Positions 27,056-35,486 of a stretch of DNA of 64,000 bases are shown here, piece after piece. Every line of letters begins with the position of its first letter. Within the stretch, counting starts at the first letter, position 1. The translations under genes and the position numbers were made by a program. The notes under the pieces are model-generated. The model did not search any database and was not told the origin of the DNA. It worked only from the letters and a program-made list of their open reading frames with translations. The DNA is from Caballeronia pedi. GTDB lineage: Bacteria > Pseudomonadota > Gammaproteobacteria > Burkholderiales > Burkholderiaceae. The stretch is from the NCBI RefSeq assembly GCF_001544915.2, contig NZ_FCOE02000014.1, forward strand, positions 1 to 64,000, given 5' to 3'.

Positions 27056-27519
27056 GGCGCCCATCCCAGTTTCTTAAGCTTGAATTCCAGTGCGAGGTCG
27101 CTGACCTTGAACATCTCGGTCAACGTCCGGAAGCTGCTGATGTTTCTCTTGCCGAGCAGAATTTCGACGGCACAACTGGGAATCAGCAATTCGAGTGCAA
27201 AAAGGTTGGCTTGCCTTTCGACCGTATCGAGTTGCACCTTCGAAAATTCATTCTCTGTGTCGATGAACCAGTTGCCATGTTCGAGCGCGTAGTGCCCCAA
27301 CTCATGAGCGATAGTGAAGCGCTGACGCACGTCCGGTTCATTCGGGTTCGTATAGATATGCGGCCTTCCATCCACGAATTCGAAGCGTCCGAAAGCCTCA
27401 CCCAGCCCGGGATCGTGCTCGACCGTCACGTCTGCGGCGCGCGCGATGACGGCCGGATCGACCGGTAGAAACCCATCCCAATACTCCGAAAGCATGTACC
27501 GCGCAGCCATAGTCGGCAT
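27052..27519 (-). CDS. ImmA/IrrE-family metallopeptidase
   Basis: This is a zinc peptidase of the ImmA/IrrE family (often M78/COG2856), 155 residues. The zinc motif HELGH is at residues 72-76, and the downstream ERQANLFALELLIP (from residue 101) is the third-ligand helix typical of the family. Such peptidases usually cleave a repressor or partner to switch on mobile-element or stress genes. Here no HTH gene is visible beside it; the partner is a two-helix membrane protein. Lower G+C and isolation suggest an acquired islet. Confidence 0.82.
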   Translation of the reverse strand: MPTMAARYMLSEYWDGFLPVDPAVIARAADVTVEHDPGLGEAFGRFEFVDGRPHIYTNPNEPDVRQRFTIAHELGHYALEHGNWFIDTENEFSKVQLDTVERQANLFALELLIPSCAVEILLGKRNISSFRTLTEMFKVSDLALEFKLKKLGWAP

Positions 27520-28159
27520 GATGATTGTCCTCCATCAGCAAGTCATTGCTCGCAGCAGACGTTTCGTTATCCTGTGCGATCTTGCGATGAAGCATATCAT
27601 CGGCCTTTGGTCGTCTCCATGCACCTAGTCCGAATGGCTAGTCGTGAGCAAAAGTGGCGCGCGCGCCGAAGCACGCGTGCAGGCGCGGCGATGATCGCGA
27701 GTCCCCGGATGAAATCGACTTCGATCGACCGATCGGGTCCTTGCATGCGTGTCGCGCCGAACAGGCCCGTGCCGTTCCCCTTCTGCGAGGGTCGCTCGTT
27801 CTCGTATGGCTCGCGCGGCCGAAGCCGCGCGTCCTCGTGGGCCTGCTTGTCCCGCAGATGCGGGTGACCTCGTACCGGCACGCGCACGCACATCGCGCTT
27901 ATTGAGTGGTCCGACGCCGGACCGAACCGCTTCCGGCGATTCAATCTTCGGTCGGGAAAACCGGGACGGTCCGCCAGAATCCCGTGCTTTGCGGACACAC
28001 GCCCGACACGCGCGCCTCCACCGCAAGAAACGTGCTGCGGCACACATGCGCATCCGTCCTTTCGCGCCGAAGCCTAGTCGCGAGACGCCGCCGCCACGGC
28101 GCACGCGAAGGGCCGCTGATATATTCGATCGCAAAAATACGGGGTTTTCCGGGGACGTC
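27520..28159. other. Intergenic region with a possible gene remnant
   Basis: This 640-base stretch lies between the divergent peptidase gene and the Wzy-like gene. The left part (27520-27600) has the lower G+C of the islet. The rest is G+C-rich, with frames open on several strands but without family features apart from the remnant at 27625-27746. The end (28120-28159) contains TATATTCGATCG and probably carries the promoter of the + strand gene. Confidence 0.5.
27625..27746 (-). pseudogene. Possible N-terminal remnant of an OpgC-type acyltransferase
   Basis: From the ATG at 27746 on the - strand the translation begins MQGPDRSIEVDFIRGLAII. This resembles the N-terminus of OpgC/acyltransferase-3-like membrane proteins, where the next residues form the first helix with a conserved DH. 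Here the reading degenerates at once into Arg/Ala-rich sequence and soon stops. I read it as a broken gene next to the ImmA islet. The resemblance is judged by eye only. Confidence 0.35.
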
Positions 28160-29482
28160 ATGCGCAACAAGTTCGCCGTCGTCTGGATCTGGCTTTGTCT
28201 GCTTCCGCTCGCCTTCGTCTTCCGTGGCGCGGGGCCGTACAGCAAGGTCGTCGAGATACTGCTCACCGTGGCTTCGATGGCCGCGGCCTGCGCGATCCTG
28301 CTGATCGCGCCACGCTTCGCGCGACGCTCGCGCATGCGCACGCTCGTCACCGCGCTCCTGTTGCTGACGCTCGTCGGCAGCGTCGCCACGCAATGGCTGC
28401 AAGGCAACGATCCGGGCAACTATCTGCGCGTGATCCTGCCGTTCCTGCTGATGCTGCTCGGGTTTTTCGTGGGCTGCCGTCCGTGGGACCCGCAGCGTCT
28501 CGAACAGATGGAACGCGCGATGGTCTGGTCGATCATCGCATCGCTCGTGTTCGGCTACGGCGTCGGCATCGCGGCGGACGGCGGGATCGGGAATGTCGGC
28601 GCGATCGGCGTCCCGGTCACGTTCCTCTGCCTGCAAGGGCTCTTGCTGCATGAGTTCGTCTTCGCGAAGCGCATCACGATATTCGCCGTGCTGCTGTTTC
28701 TCGCGACCATCGCCATCGAACTCGTCAGCATGACGCGCAGCGTGCTCGTCGGCACCGTGCTGCTGCTCGCTTATGCGACGTGGCTCGCCGCGCCGTCGAT
28801 CAGACCGTTCTTCACCCGCGGCCTGCGCGCGGTCATGATCCTGACTTTGCTCGGCGCGACGGCGGCGGCCTCGGCGGCGTTGTTCCCGGCCGTCGCCGAG
28901 CAATGGGCGCAGCACGTGCCATTCGCGCAAGATGCACGAATCGTCCGCGATCCGGCCACCATCACGCGTCTTGCGGAGATGAAGGATCAGTACGAGCAGA
29001 CGATGTCATCGGCGCTCTCGATGACCGTGGGCATGGGCTACGGCCACGACTACGCGATCCGCAAATGGACGGCCGGCCACGACTTCTGGGTCTATCAGTT
29101 CTTCGCGGGCGGTCTGTTGTTCGGTCTCGCGCTGCCGATCGCGATCCTGTGGGCGCTCTGGCGCGGCTCGATGGCGTATCGTGCGTGGCGGCATCGCACA
29201 CCCGATGCGCCCGGTCTGCCCGTGCTCGGTCGCGCGCTCTTCGTGCTCGCGGCGCTGCCGGCGACATCAATCGGCGGCAATCCGCTGGGCGACCGTTTCT
29301 CGGGGCTCGTGTTCGGCGTCGCGCTTGGGCTGGTCGTCGCGTCGTATGCGCGCATCTCGCACGCGATGCACGTGCGCGCCGCCGAAGCGGCCGGACGGCC
29401 CGCGCAGCACGCGACGCCCTTCTATGGCGTGCCGCAGGACGCGTCGCTACCCGCGCAATCGATAGTGCCCCTGCGTCACTGA
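28160..29482 (+). CDS. O-antigen polymerase/ligase-like membrane protein
   Basis: This is a 440-residue inner-membrane protein with about ten to twelve hydrophobic segments and a large loop around residues 245-305 (from about PAVAEQWAQHVPFAQD to IRKWTAGHDFW). This topology fits Wzy polymerases or WaaL-type ligases, whose sequences are poorly conserved. The location between the WecA/Wzx block and the Wza/Wzc block supports a polymerase role. The start is the ATG at 28160. The 3' end overlaps the convergent lipoprotein gene by 7 bases. Confidence 0.6.
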   Translation: MRNKFAVVWIWLCLLPLAFVFRGAGPYSKVVEILLTVASMAAACAILLIAPRFARRSRMRTLVTALLLLTLVGSVATQWLQGNDPGNYLRVILPFLLMLLGFFVGCRPWDPQRLEQMERAMVWSIIASLVFGYGVGIAADGGIGNVGAIGVPVTFLCLQGLLLHEFVFAKRITIFAVLLFLATIAIELVSMTRSVLVGTVLLLAYATWLAAPSIRPFFTRGLRAVMILTLLGATAAASAALFPAVAEQWAQHVPFAQDARIVRDPATITRLAEMKDQYEQTMSSALSMTVGMGYGHDYAIRKWTAGHDFWVYQFFAGGLLFGLALPIAILWALWRGSMAYRAWRHRTPDAPGLPVLGRALFVLAALPATSIGGNPLGDRFSGLVFGVALGLVVASYARISHAMHVRAAEAAGRPAQHATPFYGVPQDASLPAQSIVPLRH

Positions 29483-29934
29483 GCGGGCATATGCGCCCGC
29501 AGATACGGCGCGAAACCGTTCTGCACAGCGATGATCTTCGTCGCGCAGTCGTCGAAGTCGGAGCCTCGCGCGCGTTCATCGCCAAACATGCCCTTGCATT
29601 GCGCGAAGAGCGAGATGGTCGCGCCATTGCCGCTGGCGATGCGCGTCGCCGAAAACACCGGCTTGCCGGAACCCGAAGGCACGTCCGTTTCGATGGCGGC
29701 ATCGTCGGCGCGCGTCAGTCGCTCCTTCGAATTCTGCTCGACGTAGGTCTTCGTGAGCTTCCACGCCGCGTCGCACTGCGCGGCGTCGCGGCATGCGATG
29801 GTCGCATTGCGTTGCGCCGTATCGAGCGACTGCTGCGAGAGCAGGAACGTGCGTTCCTTCTGCTGTTCTTTCTCGGCGGACGAGCAGGCGGTGAGGACGA
29901 TCGAAGCAACGGCGAGAGCGATGAGCTTTTTCAC
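29476..29934 (-). CDS. Putative lipoprotein, unknown function
   Basis: This is a 152-residue predicted lipoprotein from a GTG start: MKKLIALAVASIVLTAC with lipobox LTAC and Cys17. The mature part is hydrophilic and has a few Cys (in ATIACRDAAQCDAAW and FDDCATK) that could form disulfides. I do not recognise the family. The reading frame is open further upstream (to 30048), but those residues are Arg-rich and would bury the signal peptide. Confidence 0.65.
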   Translation of the reverse strand: MKKLIALAVASIVLTACSSAEKEQQKERTFLLSQQSLDTAQRNATIACRDAAQCDAAWKLTKTYVEQNSKERLTRADDAAIETDVPSGSGKPVFSATRIASGNGATISLFAQCKGMFGDERARGSDFDDCATKIIAVQNGFAPYLRAHMPAQ

Positions 29935-30133
29935 GGGCGGACAGCCAAAAAACCAGGTCGGACGGCGATTATAACGACGCCCGCTTTCGCCGCGCCGAAA
30001 GCGCCGCCGTGACGCGCGCCCGCCCGCGTGAAATGGCCGCTCGCGCATGGCTTTTGGCGTCGATCGGCGGCGGCGCGCAATATGCTGTTTTCATGCATGC
30101 GCGCCGACGCATCGAAAACACCCGGAGGAGATC

Positions 30134-30439
30134 ATGAAGCACGCGCTACGCACGGCCCTGCTGTCGATGACGATGATCGCTCTCGCGCCTACGGCCGCGC
30201 ACGCGGGCGATGTCGCCGACGCATCCTCGACGGACAAGCTGCTCGCGCAACAGAACGGTTATGTGGGAAATCCTGCGGGAGGCGCGCGGCTTCGCCCAAG
30301 TGGGCGCAACGCGGACGCCAAGTCGATGATGATGCCCAGGAGCGCGGCCGCGACGCTCTATCCGGTGCCGCCGGGTCTGAAAGCTCCCGCGGCGAACAAC
30401 CCGGCACGCGCACGCGATATCTACAAGTCGCCGTATTGA
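30134..30439 (+). CDS. Small exported protein, unknown function
   Basis: This encodes 101 residues with a clear Sec signal (MKHALRTALLSMTMIALAP, cleavage near AHA-GD) and a mature part of about 75 residues rich in Ala, Pro and Asn with no Cys. A strong ribosome site GGAGGA precedes the ATG. I do not recognise it. It is convergent with the Wzc-like gene and shares a stem-loop with it. Confidence 0.6.
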   Translation: MKHALRTALLSMTMIALAPTAAHAGDVADASSTDKLLAQQNGYVGNPAGGARLRPSGRNADAKSMMMPRSAAATLYPVPPGLKAPAANNPARARDIYKSPY

Positions 30440-30465
30440 GCATCCGGGCCGGCGCGCCCGGATGC
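30440..30465. terminator. Bidirectional stem-loop between convergent genes
   Basis: A perfect 10-bp stem GCATCCGGGC / GCCCGGATGC (30440-30449 and 30456-30465) with a 6-base loop lies in the 34-base gap between the small exported-protein gene and the stop of the Wzc-like gene. On the + strand a weak T-rich stretch (CTTTCATT) follows. Confidence 0.55.
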
Positions 30466-30473
30466 CGGAGCTT

Positions 30474-32714
30474 TCATTCCGCGATGCTTTCGTAGCCGTA
30501 ATATCCGGCGTAGGTGCTGCCCATCAGCACCTTCGACTGCGGCACATCGGTGAGCAGCACGCCTTTCATGTGCACGCCGCCGTTATGCAGGCGCTTCATC
30601 GTTTCGCCGATCTCCTGCACCTGATTCTTGCCGTGCCGAACGACCAGCAGGCTCGTGCCCGCGTGTCTGCCGATCACCGTCGCGTCGGTCACGGCGAGCA
30701 CCGGCGGCGTATCGATGACGACGAGGTCGTAGTACTGCTTCAGCTCGGCGAGGATTTCACCCAGCCGGTCGCTCGCCAGCAGCTCCGAAGGATGCGAGGG
30801 CAGCGAACCCTTGGTGATGAGATCGACGCCCGGCAGCACGTCGTGCAGGATCGTGCTCCTTACGTCGGCGCCCATCAGCACGTCCGAGAGGCCCGGCGAA
30901 TGGCGCACGCCGAAGTGCGAGTGGATATCGCCACGGCGCATGTCGCCGTCGATCAGCAGCACGCGCTTGCGCGTCGACGCAACCAGCGTCGCGAGGTTCG
31001 CCGAGAGGAACGACTTGCCCGCTTCCGGACGCGAGCCCGTCATCATCACGACGTTGTTGCGCGCTTCGCCGAGTTGCAGTTGCAGCGACGTGCGCAGGCT
31101 GCGGATGCCTTCGACCGCCGCATCCTCCGGCGCCTGCGCGGCGAGCACGTGCAGCCCTTCGCGCCGCATGCCGACCTGGCGTTGCAGGCGAAGCTGCTGC
31201 GTGCTGCGCGGCACGATCGCGAAAACACGCGTGCCCAGTTGCCGTTCAATGTCTTCCGGACGCTCGACGCCGCCATAGAGCGCCTTGCGGATGAACGCGA
31301 CGATGACGCCGAGCACGAGGCCGATGCCCGCCGAGATCAGGATCACGAGGATGCGCTTCGGGCGCACGGGGTCATCGGCGGCCTGCGCGAGATCGACGAT
31401 GCGCACGTTGCCGACCTGTCCCGCCTTCACGATGCGCAGTTGCTGCGCGCTGGCGAGGAGGTTCGTGTACAGCTCGGTGTTCACGCGCACGTCGCGCATA
31501 TAGCGCAGCGCGGTCTGCTCGGTATCGGGCAGCGTCGACACGTTCTTGCCGAGGCGCGTCTGCGCAGCGGTGAGCGCGGCGATCTGCGCATCGAGCGCCT
31601 GCACCGACGGATGATTCGCCGTGAAGCGCAGCGACAGTTCCGCGCGCTGTTGCTGCAGGTCCGTGAGCTTGGTCCGGTTATCGACGATCTGCTGCAACAG
31701 GAGACGGCTTTCCTCGGTGAGATCCACCGTGCCCTGCTTGTTGCGGAATGTGTTATAGCGCTGCTCGGATTCGTCGAGCTGTTTTTTCACGAGCGGCAAT
31801 TGCTGATCGAGGAACGCGAGCGTGTGCTCCGATTCGGCGGAACGCTTCGACGCGTCCTGCTGCACGTAGCGGTTCACGATGCTGTTGACGATCTGCGCGA
31901 TTTCCTTCGCATTACTACCTTCCAGCGATACGCCGATGATGCCGGATTGCAGCGCGGTTTCCGCCACGGCGAGACGCTGCTGAAGACGGTCGATGGTCGT
32001 GAGCGTCGAGAAACGCTGCAACTCGAACTGCACGCCCGGATGACCGACGAGCCGGTCGACCTTGAGCGTCACCGGTCCGTGCGGCGTCATTCCCGACACT
32101 TGCTCGCCGACGCGGCCCGACAGGATCGCGACGCCTTCGGGATCGTTCACCACATAAGCGCCGTGTTCGCCCGCGACGAGCGTGAATTTTTTCTCGTAGA
32201 GATCCTTCGGCGTATCGAAGAGCGGCACGTCGATCTGCTCGCCGCCCCACGCGAAGCGCGACAGATAACCCGGCGGTAGCGGAATGCCGAACTTCGAAAG
32301 CACGTTGCCGATCAACGCGCCCACGACCGGAAAGCCGCGCGGCGCCGCGCCGATGTCGAGATGCAGGCGCCGCACCGTGTCGTCGATGACCATACGAGAG
32401 CGCAGCAGCTCGATCTGCGCGGCGGTCGCGGACTTCGCATCGGCCATCTGCGGGAGCGGCTGAACCGTGTTCGCGTTGGCGTTGAGGTTGACGTTGGTGT
32501 TGTTGTTCTTGTTGCCGTCGTCCACCTGGATCAGCGCGTCCGCCTTGTAGACCGGCGTCGCGGTGTAGGCGTAAGCGGTGCCGAGCGCGATCACGGCGAG
32601 CATCACGACCGTGACGAGCTTCCAGTTGCGCATCACCGCCGCCAGATAGTCGGACAGCCGCAACTCGTCGCCCGTCGATACGTCCGCGTATCGTGAATCA
32701 AAGTTCATCGCCAT
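30474..32714 (-). CDS. Polysaccharide co-polymerase/tyrosine autokinase (Wzc/BceF-like)
   Basis: This is an inner-membrane BY-kinase of 746 residues that controls polymerisation and export of exopolysaccharide. A Wzz-type chain-length domain with two membrane helices (near residues 31-51 and 450-470) is followed by a cytoplasmic kinase domain with Walker A GSRPEAGKSF, Walker A' VLLIDGDMRRG and a C-terminal Tyr cluster in STYAGYYGYESIAE for autophosphorylation. Start codons at 32714 and 32708 are both possible. The Wza-like gene is just upstream. Confidence 0.92.
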   Translation of the reverse strand: MAMNFDSRYADVSTGDELRLSDYLAAVMRNWKLVTVVMLAVIALGTAYAYTATPVYKADALIQVDDGNKNNNTNVNLNANANTVQPLPQMADAKSATAAQIELLRSRMVIDDTVRRLHLDIGAAPRGFPVVGALIGNVLSKFGIPLPPGYLSRFAWGGEQIDVPLFDTPKDLYEKKFTLVAGEHGAYVVNDPEGVAILSGRVGEQVSGMTPHGPVTLKVDRLVGHPGVQFELQRFSTLTTIDRLQQRLAVAETALQSGIIGVSLEGSNAKEIAQIVNSIVNRYVQQDASKRSAESEHTLAFLDQQLPLVKKQLDESEQRYNTFRNKQGTVDLTEESRLLLQQIVDNRTKLTDLQQQRAELSLRFTANHPSVQALDAQIAALTAAQTRLGKNVSTLPDTEQTALRYMRDVRVNTELYTNLLASAQQLRIVKAGQVGNVRIVDLAQAADDPVRPKRILVILISAGIGLVLGVIVAFIRKALYGGVERPEDIERQLGTRVFAIVPRSTQQLRLQRQVGMRREGLHVLAAQAPEDAAVEGIRSLRTSLQLQLGEARNNVVMMTGSRPEAGKSFLSANLATLVASTRKRVLLIDGDMRRGDIHSHFGVRHSPGLSDVLMGADVRSTILHDVLPGVDLITKGSLPSHPSELLASDRLGEILAELKQYYDLVVIDTPPVLAVTDATVIGRHAGTSLLVVRHGKNQVQEIGETMKRLHNGGVHMKGVLLTDVPQSKVLMGSTYAGYYGYESIAE

Positions 32715-32787
32715 GATCTCGCTCGCTTGCTTTTTTTAAGTCGAACAATGATTTCCCGGCGCGCCCCCGCGCGCGCCGGTCAGACGC

Positions 32788-33975
32788 TTACTTCGTCAGC
32801 ACGGCCGCCGTCAGACCCGCGTTGATCGCCGGCAGGAGCAGGTTCAACACGCGCGAGAAGCGCACCAGGCCGTTGTTGTCCACGTAGACGACGTCATGCG
32901 GCTGCAGCTCGAAGTTGTTCGCGAGCAGCATCGACACCGGCGAATGCGCGTCGAGGTGATACACCTCGGGCTGGTCCGTCGCGCCGTTGCGAATCACGTA
33001 CACCTCGCGCGGGTCCGACGTTTCCGCATTGAAGCTGCCCGCCTGCGAGACCGCGTCCGAGAGCGAGAGCCGGCCGCTTCGCATCGGAATGACGGTTGCC
33101 GGGCGGGTCACTTCACCCATCACGTAGACGCCGTTTTCGTCGCGCGAATCGACGCGCAGCGCATCGCCCGGCTTGAGCATGATGTCCGACGGGCTGCGGC
33201 CCTTCGCGGTCATGCCGGCCATGTTGATCTTGTACGTGACGCCATCGCGGATCAGCGTGACGCGGCTCTGGTCCGCCGTCGGCGCGAAGCCGCCCGCACG
33301 GCCGACCGCCTCGGTGAGCGTCATCGGAATGTCGTTGATCTGCTGCGCGCCCGGCGTGCGCACGTCGCCGTCGATATACACCTGCGACGCACGGAACGAA
33401 TTGACGCGCACCGTCACCTGCGGCTTCACGAAGACCTTCGACAGCTCCGCGTACAGGTCGCGCTGCACCTGCGTCTCGGTCTTGCCGACGACGTGCAGCG
33501 GCTTGCTCACGTACGGGAACTGGATGTTGCCCTCCGCATCGACGACGAAGCCAGGCGCGGCATCGGACGTGCGTGCCTGAGCGAGCGGCTGACCCAGCGC
33601 CGCAGCGAGCTCGGGGTGATCCCAGACCGTGATCTGCAGCACGTCGCCGATGCCGAGCTTGTACGGTCCCGGCTTGCCGTAGAGCGACGCGTTCGGATCG
33701 GTCGCGGCGGAAGGCTGCGCGGTGCGCATCTTCTTCACGAGAGCGGCATCGATCTGCATGATCGGAATGTTGGTCGTGCTCGCCGGATCGCCCTGGTCGT
33801 TCGACGTCTCGACGAGCGCGGCCGGCTTTTCCATGTGCATGCCCGGTGCGAGCCCGCAGCCGGTCAGGATCACGGAGATGGAAGCTGCCGCAGCCAGGCT
33901 CGTGAGGCGGAAGATACGCGACACGTTGGTATTGGCGGCCATGGAGGTGGTGCCTGGTTGTTGTTGGTTATGCAT
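32788..33975 (-). CDS. Polysaccharide export outer-membrane lipoprotein (Wza/BceE-like)
   Basis: This is an outer-membrane polysaccharide export channel of 395 residues. A lipobox ILTGC (Cys40) follows the signal segment. The PES domain is seen in YKLGIGDVLQITVWDHPEL, and SLBB-type repeats follow (VYIDGDVRTPGAQQI and YVMGEVTRPATV). AGGGGA precedes the chosen ATG; a start 11 codons later is also possible. It should pair with the Wzc-like kinase to form the export machine. Confidence 0.92.
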   Translation of the reverse strand: MHNQQQPGTTSMAANTNVSRIFRLTSLAAAASISVILTGCGLAPGMHMEKPAALVETSNDQGDPASTTNIPIMQIDAALVKKMRTAQPSAATDPNASLYGKPGPYKLGIGDVLQITVWDHPELAAALGQPLAQARTSDAAPGFVVDAEGNIQFPYVSKPLHVVGKTETQVQRDLYAELSKVFVKPQVTVRVNSFRASQVYIDGDVRTPGAQQINDIPMTLTEAVGRAGGFAPTADQSRVTLIRDGVTYKINMAGMTAKGRSPSDIMLKPGDALRVDSRDENGVYVMGEVTRPATVIPMRSGRLSLSDAVSQAGSFNAETSDPREVYVIRNGATDQPEVYHLDAHSPVSMLLANNFELQPHDVVYVDNNGLVRFSRVLNLLLPAINAGLTAAVLTK

Positions 33976-33992
33976 GATGGTCGTCCCCTGCT

Positions 33993-35369
33993 TCAGTAAG
34001 CGTTGGTGTGGCGTAGTCCCTTGAAGATCGTTGCGGCGATGATTCTCATATCGAGTCCGAACGACCAGTTACCCAGGTAGTACAAATCGTGAGCGACGCG
34101 TCCTTCCATCTTTTCGATCCGATCCGTTTCTCCACGAAAACCGTTGACCTGGGCCCAGCCGGTAATGCCTGGCTTGATCCGGTAACGATGGATATACCCC
34201 GATACGACCTTCTGATACAGGTCGTCATGTTCGAGCGCGTGTGGACGCGGGCCCACGACTGACATGTCGCCGCGCAGAACGTTGAAGAACTGCGGCAGCT
34301 CATCGAGGCTGGTGCGGCGCAGGAACGCTCCGACGCGGGTCACGCGCGGGTCGTCGCGCGTGGCCTGGCGGAGCACTCCGGCCTGTTCCGTGTGCATGCG
34401 CATCGAACGGAACTTGTAGATGGTGAAGACGCGGCCGTCCGCGCCCTTGCGGCGTTGCCTGAAGAACACGGGCCCGCGCGATGTCAGCTTGATCGCCAGC
34501 GCGATGCAGATCAGCAACGGCGCGACAGCGATGATCGCGCCGAGCGCGAACGCGCGGTCGAAGAGTTCCTTTTGCAACTGCGCCGACGGCGACATCGGCG
34601 AGGCGACCAGATTGATCGCGGGCTGGCCGAGCAGGTCCGTCACGCCGCTTTCGAAGAGCGCGAGGCTGCGCACGTCGGGAATGAAGCGCACGTTGACGAG
34701 ATCGTCGCGGAACTCGTTCACGAAGCGCAGGATCGTGCGCTCCTCGGAAAGCGGCAGCGCGAGCCACACTTCGTGCACGTTCTGCGCGCGCACGAAGCTC
34801 ACGAAGGCATCGAAATTGTCGTAGACCGGCACGCGCGTGTTGAGCCGTTTGCCGGGCGCGGCGTTGAAGGCCACGCTCGCGCGAAAGCCGGTGTCCTGCG
34901 AGCGCTCGATCTTGCGCAGTATCGAATCGCAATGCCTGCCGCAGCCGATCACGGCCACTTCCTGCAGGTTCATGCCGGCGTTGCGCATGCGCGCGAGGAT
35001 CACATGCGTGATGAGACGCCCGGCGATCATGAGGCCGCCGGACATCGCGGTCCAGTAGGCGAACCAGAGCCGCGACACATAGTCGAGACGATGCAGGGAG
35101 AACATCAGCGCGAGCGCGCAGCCTTGCACGACGAGCCAGCCGAGCGACACCTGACAGGCGAGCTGGAGCTTGCTGCGGCCGCGCCACGACTGGTAGACGC
35201 CGAAGCCAGGAAAAAGGGCGAGCGAAAACGCCGCCGCGAATGCGACGAACGCCATCGAATAGGTGTGAGCCTCGATGTACTCGAACCTGATTTGCGACGC
35301 TACCGCCGCGCCGCCGACGATCATCAAGACGTCGAACAGGCGTGCGAGCAATCCCTGTAAATCGCGCAT
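33993..35369 (-). CDS. Undecaprenyl-phosphate glucose-1-phosphate transferase (WcaJ/BceB-like)
   Basis: This is a polyisoprenyl-phosphate hexose-1-P transferase of 458 residues that starts exopolysaccharide assembly. The N-terminal half has four to five membrane helices and a Rossmann-like domain (VAVIGCGRHCDSILRKI). The C-terminal catalytic domain shows the PSS motif KFRSMR, then TSLDELPQFFNVLRGDMSVVGPRP and KPGITGWAQVNGFRG. It lies between manC and the wza-like gene, the bceB position in cepacian clusters. Confidence 0.92.
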   Translation of the reverse strand: MRDLQGLLARLFDVLMIVGGAAVASQIRFEYIEAHTYSMAFVAFAAAFSLALFPGFGVYQSWRGRSKLQLACQVSLGWLVVQGCALALMFSLHRLDYVSRLWFAYWTAMSGGLMIAGRLITHVILARMRNAGMNLQEVAVIGCGRHCDSILRKIERSQDTGFRASVAFNAAPGKRLNTRVPVYDNFDAFVSFVRAQNVHEVWLALPLSEERTILRFVNEFRDDLVNVRFIPDVRSLALFESGVTDLLGQPAINLVASPMSPSAQLQKELFDRAFALGAIIAVAPLLICIALAIKLTSRGPVFFRQRRKGADGRVFTIYKFRSMRMHTEQAGVLRQATRDDPRVTRVGAFLRRTSLDELPQFFNVLRGDMSVVGPRPHALEHDDLYQKVVSGYIHRYRIKPGITGWAQVNGFRGETDRIEKMEGRVAHDLYYLGNWSFGLDMRIIAATIFKGLRHTNAY

Positions 35370-35486
35370 TTCCTCTCCCCGAACGCAATCAGCCCTTTAC
35401 CGCCCCGCCTGTCTCCTCTTCGCGTGTGCCCGTCTTTTCTCGATGAAAGCCGTTGCAGACAAGTCTCTCCCGCCGCGCTTCAAACT

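Noticed and set aside
27398..27595. 65-codon open frame upstream of the ImmA/IrrE gene, considered as a missing HTH repressor
   Set aside because: It overlaps the peptidase gene in another frame and shows no helix-turn-helix pattern, so the usual antitoxin or repressor is not present here.
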